DNA of 64,000 bases from DATHZQ01 sp963823505 (GTDB taxonomy: Bacteria > Actinomycetota > Acidimicrobiia > Spongiisociales > UBA5794), in assembly GCA_963823505.1 (NCBI GenBank), contig CAWGLY010000005.1, positions 1,550,001-1,614,000 on the forward strand, written 5' to 3'. The position numbers were made by a program, and so were the translations under genes. Below, one piece after another: positions 56,436 to 64,000 of this stretch (position 1 is its first letter; every line of letters begins with the position of its first letter). Below the pieces are notes generated by a model that was not told the origin of the DNA, did no database searches, and saw only the letters and a program-made list of their open reading frames with translations.

Positions 56436-57817
56436 AGGTGCTCTTCGCCACGGCCGAGTTCACCCCGCTGGTCCGGGTCGGGGGTCTGGCCTACGCCGCG
56501 GCGGGGATGGCGCAGGCGCTTCACGATGCCGGAGTCGACGTCACGGTCGTGTTGCCCGACTACGGCACCTATACCGCCGACCTCGGACCTCCACAACCTC
56601 TCGACATGCCGCCGTGGGTAGGCATCACCACCTACCGGCGCGGCACCGTGGGCAGAGGGGTTCCGCTGCTGGCGGTCAGCACCCCCGAGATCGCCCGCTC
56701 CCATCCGTACACCAACCAGAACGGGCGAGGCTGGCCCGACAACGACTTCCGGTTCATGTCGTTTTCTGCGGCCATTGCCGCCCTGGCGGCCAAGCTCAGT
56801 CCGGACATCCTGCATCTCAACGACTGGCACACCGCTGCAGCCCTCGGCTTCCTCGCCGAGCCGCTCCCTTCGGCGCTGACCATTCACAACCTCGCCTATC
56901 AGGGCAACACCCACCTCGGCTGGCTCGACATCATGACCAACCGCCCAGATGCGTACGAGTGGCACGGCACGACCAACCCGCTGTCGGGTGCGGTCGCACT
57001 GGCGGACATCGTCATCACCGTCAGCCCCAACTACGCCTCGGAGATCCGGAACCCGGCCAACGGTGCGGGTCTCGACACCGTGCTGCGCACCCGCGGCGAC
57101 CGCCTGGTCGGCATTCTCAACGGCATCGATATCGACGCATGGAATCCGGCCACCGACCCGCATCTTCCGCAGCCCTACGGTCCAGAGGACCTCGCACCCA
57201 AGTCGAAGGCGCGCCGTGCTCTCGCCGGCGAGGTTGGCCTGCCGCACGATCGCTCTCCCGTCATCGGCATGGTGACTCGGCTCACCTGGCAAAAGGGCGT
57301 TGATCTTGCTCTCGAGCTGACCGAATACCTGGACCGTATGCCGGCGAGGCTGGTGATCCTCGGGTCAGGGGAGCGCGAGCTTGCGGAACACGCCCGTTGG
57401 GCTGCGGCGGCTCGCCCGCAGCGGGTGGCGTTCATCGACGGTTTTGACGAGCCCCTTGCCCATCGCATCTTCGGGGGCGCCGACCTGCTGCTGATGCCGA
57501 GCCGGTTTGAGCCGTGCGGCCTCGCCCAGATGCAAGCCATGGTGTACGGGACGATCCCGGTGGTGACCGACGTCGGTGGGCTGCACGACACGGTCGCCGA
57601 TGCCGACTCCGAGGTGCAAGGTACCGGTTTCGTCGCGCCTGCCGCAGAGCCGTTGCCGTTGCTCGACGCACTCCACCGAGCCGTGCGTGCGTGGAAGGCA
57701 CCGAAACGCCGCCGCGAGATCCAGGCCCACGGCATGACCCACGACTGGTCCTGGACGGGCCCCGCCAAAGCCCAGATCGCGGTCTACGAGCAGCTGATCA
57801 GAGAAGCGAAGTCGTAG
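56432..57817 (+). CDS. glgA: Glycogen/starch synthase GlgA (GT5)
   Basis: 461 residues, near the usual 470-480. It extends alpha-1,4-glucan from ADP-glucose. Motifs: FTPLVRVGGLAYAAAGMAQAL at the N-terminus (KxGGL-type loop, here RVGGL), HLNDWHTAAALGFL, and the C-terminal acceptor/donor region MPSRFEPCGLAQMQAMVYGTIPVV. The usual KVGGL lysine reads Arg, a substitution worth noting. GTGA overlap with glgX. The stop is followed 12 bp later by a heptanucleotide repeat. Confidence 0.93.
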   Translation: MKVLFATAEFTPLVRVGGLAYAAAGMAQALHDAGVDVTVVLPDYGTYTADLGPPQPLDMPPWVGITTYRRGTVGRGVPLLAVSTPEIARSHPYTNQNGRGWPDNDFRFMSFSAAIAALAAKLSPDILHLNDWHTAAALGFLAEPLPSALTIHNLAYQGNTHLGWLDIMTNRPDAYEWHGTTNPLSGAVALADIVITVSPNYASEIRNPANGAGLDTVLRTRGDRLVGILNGIDIDAWNPATDPHLPQPYGPEDLAPKSKARRALAGEVGLPHDRSPVIGMVTRLTWQKGVDLALELTEYLDRMPARLVILGSGERELAEHARWAAAARPQRVAFIDGFDEPLAHRIFGGADLLLMPSRFEPCGLAQMQAMVYGTIPVVTDVGGLHDTVADADSEVQGTGFVAPAAEPLPLLDALHRAVRAWKAPKRRREIQAHGMTHDWSWTGPAKAQIAVYEQLIREAKS

Positions 57818-57829
57818 GGGGAGAAGACG

Positions 57830-57896
57830 TACTTGGTACTTGGTACTTGGTACTTGGTACTTGGTACTTGGTACTTGGTACTGGTCTTGGTACTAG
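57830..57896. repeat. Heptanucleotide tandem repeat (TACTTGG)n after glgA
   Basis: Seven perfect copies of the 7-mer TACTTGG run from 57830 to 57878, followed by degenerate copies to about 57896. It starts 12 bp after the glgA stop codon, between convergent glgA and glgC. Slippage during replication would change copy number easily. Confidence 0.95.
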
Positions 57897-57991
57897 GTGC
57901 GGCCCCGCGCAGCCTGCGAACTCCCAGGTTCGGGATACGTTTCCGAGGTGCGGACCGACGAACTCGACCGCACGGCTGTGGGCGGCGCTTG

Positions 57992-59239
57992 CTATGTGAT
58001 CTCTTCGATCGTCATGCCTTTTGCGATGGCTACGACGCCTTGGTCGGACACGGTGAAACGCTCCTTGTCACGGACGGCGTCTACGCCGATCTGGGCTCCA
58101 GGCGGGATGAGCACGTTCTTGTCCACGATGGCATTGCGAACGACGGCGCCAGGGCCCACTTTCACACCGTTGAGCAACACTGCGCGTTCGACGACTGCTC
58201 CGTCATCGACCCGGACCTGCGGCGACAACACAGAGCTGCGGACGTACGAACCGGAGACGATGACGCCGTTGGACAAGATCGAGTCCTTCACTTCACCAGC
58301 GCCGGCACGGCCTGCAGCGACGACCTTGGCGGGAGCGAGTGAACGATGGTCGGTGTAGATCGGCCATTCGTGGTTGTAGAGGTTGAAGACCGGGTCGATG
58401 TCGACGAGGTCCAGGTGGGCGTCGAAATAGGAATCCAGCGTCCCGACGTCTCGCCAATAGCCCTCACTGCGTTCGGTGGCGCCGGGCACGTCGTTGTGGG
58501 TGAAGTCGTACACGTGGGCCTCGCCGTTCGCAACGAGCTTGGGGATCAAATCGCCGCCCATGTCATGCCGCGAAGAATCGTCGGCGCTGTCCTCACGGAC
58601 CAAGTCGACGAGCACGTCGGTGTCGAACAAGTAGTTGCCCATGGAGACGAAGGCCTGCGTGGGATCGTCCGGCAGCGGCTTCGGATCGGAAGGCTTCTCC
58701 AGGAAGGTCTCGATCTTGGTGGTGGCTCCCCGCTCGATGACGCCGAACTGGTGCGCCTCGCTCAGCGGCACCCTGTGCGCCGCAACCGTTGCGCCTGCGC
58801 CCGTGTCGATATGGTGTTCCAACATCTGGCTCGGGTCCATGCGGTAGATGTGGTCGGCGCCGAACACGAAGATGTAGTCCGGCTGCTCGTCGGCGATGAG
58901 GTTGAGGTTCTGGAAGATGGCATCCGCCGATCCCAGAAACCAGCGCTTGCCGGCCCGCATCTGCGCCGGGGCAGCCGACACGTAGTTCCCGAGCAGCGTC
59001 GAGAGCCGCCACGTCCGCGACAGGTGGACGTCGAGGCTGTGGCTCTTGTACTGGGTCAGCACGACGATGCGCCTGTATCCCCCGTTGGCGAGGTTCGACA
59101 GCGCAAAGTCGATGAGCCGGTAGTGGCCGCCGAACGGCACTGCAGGTTTGGCGCGGTCCTTCGTCAACGGCATCAAACGATTGCCTTCGCCACCGGCCAG
59201 GACCATGGACAGCACATGTGGCCGAACACCGCCCGTCAT
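57992..59239 (-). CDS. glgC: Glucose-1-phosphate adenylyltransferase GlgC
   Basis: 415 residues; makes ADP-glucose from ATP and glucose-1-phosphate, the committed step of glycogen synthesis. The nucleotide-binding region VLAGGEGNRLMPLTKDRAKPAVPFGG is followed by RLIDFALSN, FVFGADHIYRMD and the sugar-binding GVIERG/FLEKP. The C-terminal half is a left-handed beta-helix. The ATG overlaps the glgB stop (ATGA). Converges on glgA. Confidence 0.95.
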   Translation of the reverse strand: MTGGVRPHVLSMVLAGGEGNRLMPLTKDRAKPAVPFGGHYRLIDFALSNLANGGYRRIVVLTQYKSHSLDVHLSRTWRLSTLLGNYVSAAPAQMRAGKRWFLGSADAIFQNLNLIADEQPDYIFVFGADHIYRMDPSQMLEHHIDTGAGATVAAHRVPLSEAHQFGVIERGATTKIETFLEKPSDPKPLPDDPTQAFVSMGNYLFDTDVLVDLVREDSADDSSRHDMGGDLIPKLVANGEAHVYDFTHNDVPGATERSEGYWRDVGTLDSYFDAHLDLVDIDPVFNLYNHEWPIYTDHRSLAPAKVVAAGRAGAGEVKDSILSNGVIVSGSYVRSSVLSPQVRVDDGAVVERAVLLNGVKVGPGAVVRNAIVDKNVLIPPGAQIGVDAVRDKERFTVSDQGVVAIAKGMTIEEIT

Positions 59240-61089
59240 GTCGACTCCGCTCTCTGCGGAGCGAGGATCACGGTTGCAAGCGGCGGAACATCCATCACGA
59301 TCGAATCCTCGTAGCCATGGGAGGCGACGGGCTCGGCGTCCATGCCCCCAAGACTACCGACACCGCTGCCGCCGTAGTCGGCGGCGTCGCCGTTCAGCAG
59401 CTCCACCCAATGGCCCCCCTCCGGCACACCAAACCGGTATCCCGTCCACACCGAAGGCGTGAAGTTCGACACCACGAGCACAGGCCGCTCGCCGTCCGCA
59501 TAGCGCACGAAGGCAATGGTGCTGGCTGCGGCATCATCGGCGACGACCCACCGGAACCACTCCGGGTGGTCATCCGAGCGATGCAGGGCCGGCTCGCTGC
59601 GGTAGACCCGGTTGAGGTCGGCAACCCATGTGGCGACACCTGCGTGCTGCGGATCATCGAGCAGATGCCATGGAAGGCTGCTGTCGTGGTTCCACTCGTT
59701 CCACGGTGCGAGGTCGCAGCCCATGAAGACCAGCTTCTTGCCCGGGGTGGTCCACTGGTGGCCGAACAGGAGACGGAGCCCTGCAAATCGCTGCCAATCG
59801 TCCCCCGGCTGCTTGCGGAGCAGCGAGCCTTTGCCGTGGACGACCTCGTCATGCGACAGCGGGAGGATGAAGTTCTCCTGCCCGGCGTACATCGCACGAA
59901 ACGTCAGCTCGTTGTGGTGATACGACCGGTGGATCGGGTCGCGTGCCATGTAGCGAAGCGTGTCATTCATCCACCCCATGTCCCACTTGAAGCCGAACCC
60001 GAGGCCACCCATGGACACAGGGCGCGAGACGAGCGGCCACGCCGTCGACTCCTCGGCCATGGTCTGTATGCCGGGGTGCCGGGCATACAGGGACTCGTTG
60101 AGCTGCTTGATGAAGCCGATTGCCTCGAGGTGCTCCCTACCGCCGTACTCGTTGGGGACCCACTCTCCGTCGCCTCGTGAGTAGTCGCGGTAGAGCATCG
60201 ATGCCACGGCGTCGACCCTGATGCCGTCTGCGTGGTAACGATCGATCCAGAAGTGAGCGCTGGAGATGAGGAAGCCGCGCACTTCAGGGCGCCCGTAATC
60301 GAAGATCGCCGAACCCCAGTCGGGTTGATACCCGATGCGAGGGTCTGCGGGCTCGTACAGATGGGTGCCGTCGAAATGGACCAGGCCGTGGCCGTCCATC
60401 GGGAAGTGTGAAGGCACCCAGTCGATGAGCACACCGACGCCGGCTTGATGCAGGTGATCGATGAGGAACATCAGGTCTTGCGGCGAGCCGTACCGCGAGG
60501 TCGGAGCAAAGTAGCCCGTGGTCTGGTATCCCCACGATCCGAAGAACGGGTGCTCCATCACCGGCAGCAGTTCCACGTGGGTGTATCCCTGCTGCACCAC
60601 CCAGTCGGCCAGCGGCTTGGCGATGTCGCGGTACTTCGTGGGGCCTTGCCACGAACCGAGATGCACCTCGTAGACGGAGATCGGCGCATCGGGGGTCTGC
60701 CTGGCGCCACGGCCCGCCATCCACTCGTCGTCGCCCCATTCGTAGGCCAAATCCCACGTGAGCGACGCAGTCCCAGGGGGGAGCTCATTGGCCTTGGCCA
60801 CAGGGTCTGTCTTGTCGGCGTGCCAGCCATTGCGTTCGATGTGGAACTTGTAGCGCTCGCCTGCGCCGATGCCGGCCACGTCGATCTCCCACACCCCGCC
60901 GCCAGCCCATGCCATGTCGTGGGCCCACGGATCCCAAAGATTGAAGTCACCAATCAGGGTGACCCGGTTGGCGTTCGGGGCCCACACCCGGAAGCGGGTG
61001 CCGGTCTCGTGGACGTGCGCACCGAGCAGGTCATAGATGCGCTCGTGGGAGCCCTCTTCGAGAAGCCATCGGTCGTGCTCTGTGATCAC
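59236..61089 (-). CDS. glgB: 1,4-alpha-glucan branching enzyme GlgB
   Basis: About 617 residues from the GTG at 61089; an ATG at 61128 is possible. It introduces alpha-1,6 branches. The N-terminal CBM48 (ETGTRFRVWAPNANRVTLIGDFN) precedes the GH13 barrel: VLIDWVPSHFP, DGIRVDAVASMLYRDY (nucleophile Asp), TMAEESTAWP (Glu) and LPLSHDEVVHGKGSL (Asp). Slightly shorter than the 730-residue actinobacterial form because one N-terminal beta domain is missing. First gene of a glgB-glgC operon. Confidence 0.95.
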   Translation of the reverse strand: MITEHDRWLLEEGSHERIYDLLGAHVHETGTRFRVWAPNANRVTLIGDFNLWDPWAHDMAWAGGGVWEIDVAGIGAGERYKFHIERNGWHADKTDPVAKANELPPGTASLTWDLAYEWGDDEWMAGRGARQTPDAPISVYEVHLGSWQGPTKYRDIAKPLADWVVQQGYTHVELLPVMEHPFFGSWGYQTTGYFAPTSRYGSPQDLMFLIDHLHQAGVGVLIDWVPSHFPMDGHGLVHFDGTHLYEPADPRIGYQPDWGSAIFDYGRPEVRGFLISSAHFWIDRYHADGIRVDAVASMLYRDYSRGDGEWVPNEYGGREHLEAIGFIKQLNESLYARHPGIQTMAEESTAWPLVSRPVSMGGLGFGFKWDMGWMNDTLRYMARDPIHRSYHHNELTFRAMYAGQENFILPLSHDEVVHGKGSLLRKQPGDDWQRFAGLRLLFGHQWTTPGKKLVFMGCDLAPWNEWNHDSSLPWHLLDDPQHAGVATWVADLNRVYRSEPALHRSDDHPEWFRWVVADDAAASTIAFVRYADGERPVLVVSNFTPSVWTGYRFGVPEGGHWVELLNGDAADYGGSGVGSLGGMDAEPVASHGYEDSIVMDVPPLATVILAPQRAEST

Positions 61090-61155
61090 TTGCCGGACCC
61101 TAACCGCCGCGAACGTTGCGCGGGCCATGCACGGCGAGCCGCGGCGCCGGTGCGA

Positions 61156-61983
61156 TCACGAACTGGGGATATCCGTGGTTTCGGCGACCTCTTCGGCCTT
61201 CTGGAGGTCCGCACTCTCGAACTCCTCGCCGAGGTAGGCACGGATGACTTCCGGATGCCGCTGGATCGCGGCCGGGACATCGGTGGCGATCGGCGTCCCG
61301 AAGTCGAGCACCATCACGCGGTCGGCGATGTCCATCACGAGACCCATGTCATGCTCCACGAGGATCATGGCGATGCCGAGCTCCTCACGGATGTCGAGGA
61401 TGAAGCGGGCCATGTCTTCAGTTTCTTCGAGGTTCATTCCCGCAACGGGCTCATCGAGCAGGAGGAGTCTCGGCTCCATGGCGAGGGCCCTGCCCAGCTC
61501 GACGCGCTTCTGCATCCCGTAGGGCAGCAACGCCACCGGGTATTTCCGCCACGGCTCGATCTCGAGCAGATCGATGATGTCCTCGACTTTGGCACGGTTG
61601 TCGATCTCCTCTTGTTTGGCCTTGCCAAACCAGAGGCTCCCGGACAGCCAGCTGCCTTTGGTCCGCACGTGCCGGCCTACCAGCAGGTTCTCGAGCACCG
61701 TCATGTGCGCAAAGAGCTCGATGTTCTGGAAGGTCCTGGCGATACCGAGCTCAGCGACCTTGTCAGGCCGCAGACCGAGAATGCTGCTGCCCTCCCAGCG
61801 GATGTCGCCGTGCTGCGGCTTGTACACCCCGTTCAAGCAATTGAACGTCGACGTCTTTCCTGCGCCGTTGGGGCCGATGATGGCAAACAGCTCCCCGTCA
61901 CCGACCTGGAAACTGACGTCCGTCAACGCCTTGACGCCTTTGAACGCCAGCGAAACGTCTTCGAACTCGACGAGGTGGGTCAT
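61156..61983 (-). CDS. livG: Branched-chain amino-acid ABC transporter ATPase LivG
   Basis: 275 residues. Walker A IIGPNGAGKTSTFN, the LivG-type insertion (GIARTFQNIELFAHMTVLENLLVGRH), signature region LPYGMQKRVELGRALAMEP, Walker B LLLLDEPVAGMNLEE and VEHDMGLVMDIAD. The signature reads LPYGMQKR in place of LSGGQ, common in LivG-like proteins. It energises high-affinity uptake together with LivF; permease genes livH and livM are not in the window. Confidence 0.92.
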   Translation of the reverse strand: MTHLVEFEDVSLAFKGVKALTDVSFQVGDGELFAIIGPNGAGKTSTFNCLNGVYKPQHGDIRWEGSSILGLRPDKVAELGIARTFQNIELFAHMTVLENLLVGRHVRTKGSWLSGSLWFGKAKQEEIDNRAKVEDIIDLLEIEPWRKYPVALLPYGMQKRVELGRALAMEPRLLLLDEPVAGMNLEETEDMARFILDIREELGIAMILVEHDMGLVMDIADRVMVLDFGTPIATDVPAAIQRHPEVIRAYLGEEFESADLQKAEEVAETTDIPSS

Positions 61984-62033
61984 GAGGCCAGCGTATCAAC
62001 GAAGCGGCAGCCGGTGCAGGACACCTCGCACCA

Positions 62034-62060
62034 GATACCGGATACCGGATACCGGATACC
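62034..62060. repeat. Heptanucleotide tandem repeat (GATACCG)n after livF
   Basis: Three perfect copies of the 7-mer GATACCG and a six-base partial copy, 5 bp after the livF stop codon and before livG. On the coding strand the unit reads GGTATCC, starting with the same GGTA as the repeat beyond glgA. Confidence 0.9.
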
Positions 62061-62065
62061 AACAC

Positions 62066-62857
62066 TCACGACAGCCATCGCTTCCGTCTCTTGTAGTGTT
62101 TCACTTCCCGAAAGGTGCGGCGTTCGCCCTCGGAGTGGAGCCCCAAGTAGAACTCCTGCACGTCTTCGTCGTTGAGGAGCTTCTTCGGATCGCCGTCCAT
62201 GACGACCTTGCCGGTCTCCATGATGTAGCCGTAGTCGGCGATCGAGAGCGCCATGTTGGCATTCTGCTCGATCAGCAAGACAGAGGTGCCACCCTCGTTG
62301 ATCTGCACGATGATGTCGCGGATCTGCTGCACCAGTTTCGGGGCGAGACCCAGGGACGGCTCATCGAGCGCAAGCAGCTTGGGGTCGGCCATCAACGCAC
62401 GTCCGATGGCGAGCATCTGCTGTTCGCCGCCCGACAGGTATCCAGCGCTGGCTTTGCGCCGCTCTTTCAGCACGGGAAAGAGGTCCATGACCCGCTCGTA
62501 CGATGCCTTGACGCTTGCGCCGTTCTTGTTGGTGATCGACCCGGTGCGCAGGTTCTCGTCGACCGTCATCTCGGCGAAGACGCGCCGACCCTCCATCACC
62601 TGAGCGATGCCGGCTCGAACGATGACCGAGGCCTCTTTGCCGTCGATCCGCTCTCCGTCGAGCTCGATCGAGCCCTTGGTGACATCGCCCTCGTGGACGT
62701 CGAGCAGACCGGTGATGGCCCGCAGGGTGGTGGTCTTCCCGGCGCCGTTGGCCCCGAGGAGCGCAACGATCTGGCCGTCCTTCACCTCGAGCGAAAGACC
62801 GCGCAACACCAAGACGACGTCGTTGTAGACGACCTCGAGGTTGGCGATCTCAAGCAT
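62066..62857 (-). CDS. livF: Branched-chain amino-acid ABC transporter ATPase LivF
   Basis: 263 residues. Walker A LLGANGAGKTTTLRAI, GIAQVMEGRRVFAEMTVDENLRTG (LivF hallmark), signature YLSGGEQQMLAIGRALM, Walker B LLALDEPSLGLAP and LIEQNANMALSIADYGYIMETG. The basic tail HYKRRKRWLS is a small extension. Pairs with LivG in one ATPase dimer. Lies downstream of livK and an intervening hairpin. Confidence 0.93.
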   Translation of the reverse strand: MLEIANLEVVYNDVVLVLRGLSLEVKDGQIVALLGANGAGKTTTLRAITGLLDVHEGDVTKGSIELDGERIDGKEASVIVRAGIAQVMEGRRVFAEMTVDENLRTGSITNKNGASVKASYERVMDLFPVLKERRKASAGYLSGGEQQMLAIGRALMADPKLLALDEPSLGLAPKLVQQIRDIIVQINEGGTSVLLIEQNANMALSIADYGYIMETGKVVMDGDPKKLLNDEDVQEFYLGLHSEGERRTFREVKHYKRRKRWLS

Positions 62858-62884
62858 CTCGGCTCATTCCCTCGTCGTATTGGC

Positions 62885-62915
62885 GGGTGGGGTGCGGACC
62901 CGCCGCACCCCACCC
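62885..62915 (-). terminator. 13-bp hairpin between livK and livF
   Basis: GGGTGGGGTGCGG (62885-62897) and CCGCACCCCACCC (62903-62915) pair perfectly around a 5-base loop. No T-run follows. In binding-protein operons such hairpins stabilise or partly end the transcript so that the binding protein is made in excess over the ATPases; that role is inferred. Confidence 0.7.
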
Positions 62916-62927
62916 TCCCGTTGTTTG

Positions 62928-64000
62928 TTACAGCTCGTAGCAGGGAGCGGTGAACTCGAACGCTGCCGCTGCCTCGGACGTGAAGTACTCCTTCACCAGC
63001 ACGGAGCCCGTGGTTCCGCCACCATCTTGGGAAACGGTCTGATCTGCGCCGCCTGCGGCCGTGTAGGCCTCGAGCGACGGCTTGTACATGGCGATTTGCC
63101 GCTGCACGTACTCGTTGGGAGTGCCCGCATAGCTCTGGTTCGGAGCGAGGCCCTCGAAGTCGACATCGGCGATGCTGTTGGCAGCCGTCTTGATGCCCGC
63201 CCGGGTCAGGTCACCGTTGGCGATGGCCGTCTCCAGGACCTTGCGAATGGCGATCGACTCGGTCCAGCCGATGATGAACGCATCCGACGGGCGCCGCGTT
63301 GGGTCGGAAGCGATGATCGCCTCCTGCAGGCCCGCCATGCCGGGAACATCCGTGCCCCACGTCGCACCGTAGTTCGACTGGAAGAAGACCTGATCGAGGA
63401 TCGGGCCAACCGGCGTGTCGAGCAGTCGGAAGTCGTACGTGGGCAGCGACCCTGTCCACAGACCCTGGTAGCCGCTTTGTACCGCACCGCCGAGGATCTC
63501 GGCGAACGTTGACGGGTTTGTCGTGGCGAACACGAAGTCGGCGCCGGAGTTGACGATCTCGGTGATCACCGGCGTCTGGTCCTGACCCGGGATGACCACA
63601 GCCTCCCCGTCATACACAATGTCCATGCCGTAGAACTCCGCGGCGATCTTGACGCCCGCCGCCGCATCCTGTCCGTAGTCACCCGGGAACGTCACGAGAG
63701 CGATGGACTGGGCGCCCTGCTCGTCGTGCATGTACCCGACAACGTCCATGGCCTCGATGCAGTAGTTGGTGTTCTGCTCGAGCGCCAGGCCGTTGTCGAA
63801 CTCGGGGATCGCCCAGCCGGAATACCAGCTCAGCGGAATGAACAACACGTCGTCCTCGACGTACTGCGGGAGTGTCGCCACATTGGTCGGTGAACCGGTG
63901 GACTGGCCAAGCGCTAGGACTTCCTCCTTGATCTTGACGTACTTCTCCTGGTGCTGCTCAACGTTGTAGTTGGTGTCTTCGACGACCAGCTCAACCGTCC
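62928..64000 (-). CDS. livK: Branched-chain amino-acid-type substrate-binding protein, 5' part beyond the window
   Basis: The frame is open from the stop at 62928 to the window edge, so about 357 residues of the C-terminal part are visible and the signal peptide is not. It is a periplasmic-binding-protein type I fold (Peripla_BP_6): SIALVTFPGDYGQDAAAGVKIAAEFYGM, then GADFVFATTNPSTFAEILGGAVQSGYQG and DAFIIGWTESIAIRKVLETAI. A GTG at 63881 is internal, since the upstream frame (for example VKIKEEVLALGQSTGSPTN) continues the domain. It feeds LivFG. The ligand may be an amino acid, urea or another small compound. Confidence 0.88.
   Translation of the reverse strand, partial: TVELVVEDTNYNVEQHQEKYVKIKEEVLALGQSTGSPTNVATLPQYVEDDVLFIPLSWYSGWAIPEFDNGLALEQNTNYCIEAMDVVGYMHDEQGAQSIALVTFPGDYGQDAAAGVKIAAEFYGMDIVYDGEAVVIPGQDQTPVITEIVNSGADFVFATTNPSTFAEILGGAVQSGYQGLWTGSLPTYDFRLLDTPVGPILDQVFFQSNYGATWGTDVPGMAGLQEAIIASDPTRRPSDAFIIGWTESIAIRKVLETAIANGDLTRAGIKTAANSIADVDFEGLAPNQSYAGTPNEYVQRQIAMYKPSLEAYTAAGGADQTVSQDGGGTTGSVLVKEYFTSEAAAAFEFTAPCYEL

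Noticed and set aside
57830..57896. Possible CRISPR array
   Set aside because: Units are 7 bp without spacers; it is a simple tandem repeat. No cas gene lies in the window.

Overview
The window is high-GC DNA with compact, mostly leader-poor genes, many ATGA/GTGA/TGATG stop-start overlaps and GTG/TTG starts. The gene set points to an actinobacterium (Actinomycetota). It includes an F420-type nitroreductase-like protein, a UPF0182 membrane protein, a DivIVA-domain protein, a sortase, an arylamine N-acetyltransferase, SLH-like wall repeats ending in VTRGQMAAFL, and an initiator tRNA ending in CGCTA without an encoded CCA. Acidimicrobiia or a relative is my best guess; this is inference and no marker gene in the window settles it.

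Layout. 1-10.3 kb: small enzymes, an MscS channel under a MarR gene, a GntR gene, an SGNH hydrolase, and a TetR / ABC ATPase / duplicated permease operon. 10.3-19.8 kb: a frameshifted Leu/Glu-type dehydrogenase, a CDF metal exporter, an MDR oxidoreductase behind three repeated operator boxes, an AI-2E family transporter, a DUF1295 protein and a UvrA paralogue. 19.8-22.6 kb is a gene graveyard: an adenylate-cyclase regulatory-domain remnant, two transposase fragments joined head to head at their DNG codons, a truncated SRPBCC gene and a truncated AbiEii-type toxin. 22.6-26.8 kb: detoxification-type genes around a MarR regulator with overlapping divergent promoters. 27-28 kb: initiator tRNA-Met with its terminator, beside a VapBC-type toxin-antitoxin pair. 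28-35 kb: a GHKL ATPase, an ECF sigma factor with a membrane partner, a frameshifted VOC protein, and a copper pair (Tat-exported multicopper oxidase plus a cupredoxin/beta-helix lipoprotein). 35-46 kb: a secreted M28 peptidase, a probable selenoprotein, NAT, a lipoprotein, a 1213-residue surface protein, an aldolase, a nitrilase and a CHAD protein. 46-53 kb: cell-envelope genes (UPF0182, DivIVA fusion, PDZ-Lon-like protease, sortase). 53-61 kb: bioY, a thioesterase and a glycogen cluster with glgX-glgA facing glgC and glgB. 61-64 kb: branched-chain amino-acid ABC transporter genes (livG, livF, start-truncated livK).

The strongest unexpected finding is at 37492-38031. A peroxiredoxin-like gene carries an in-frame TGA exactly where the family has its first redox cysteine (RHFG-U-LTCRE), followed at once by a hairpin. 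This looks like a UxxC selenoprotein that standard gene calling would cut to its last two thirds. Other observations worth checking are the surface protein with an anthrax-protective-antigen-like core, the face-to-face MarR-controlled promoters at 25.8 kb, the DivIVA protein with a phage-head-like Cys/His tail, the heptanucleotide repeats placed just after glgA and livF, and the VapBC pair beside the initiator tRNA gene.
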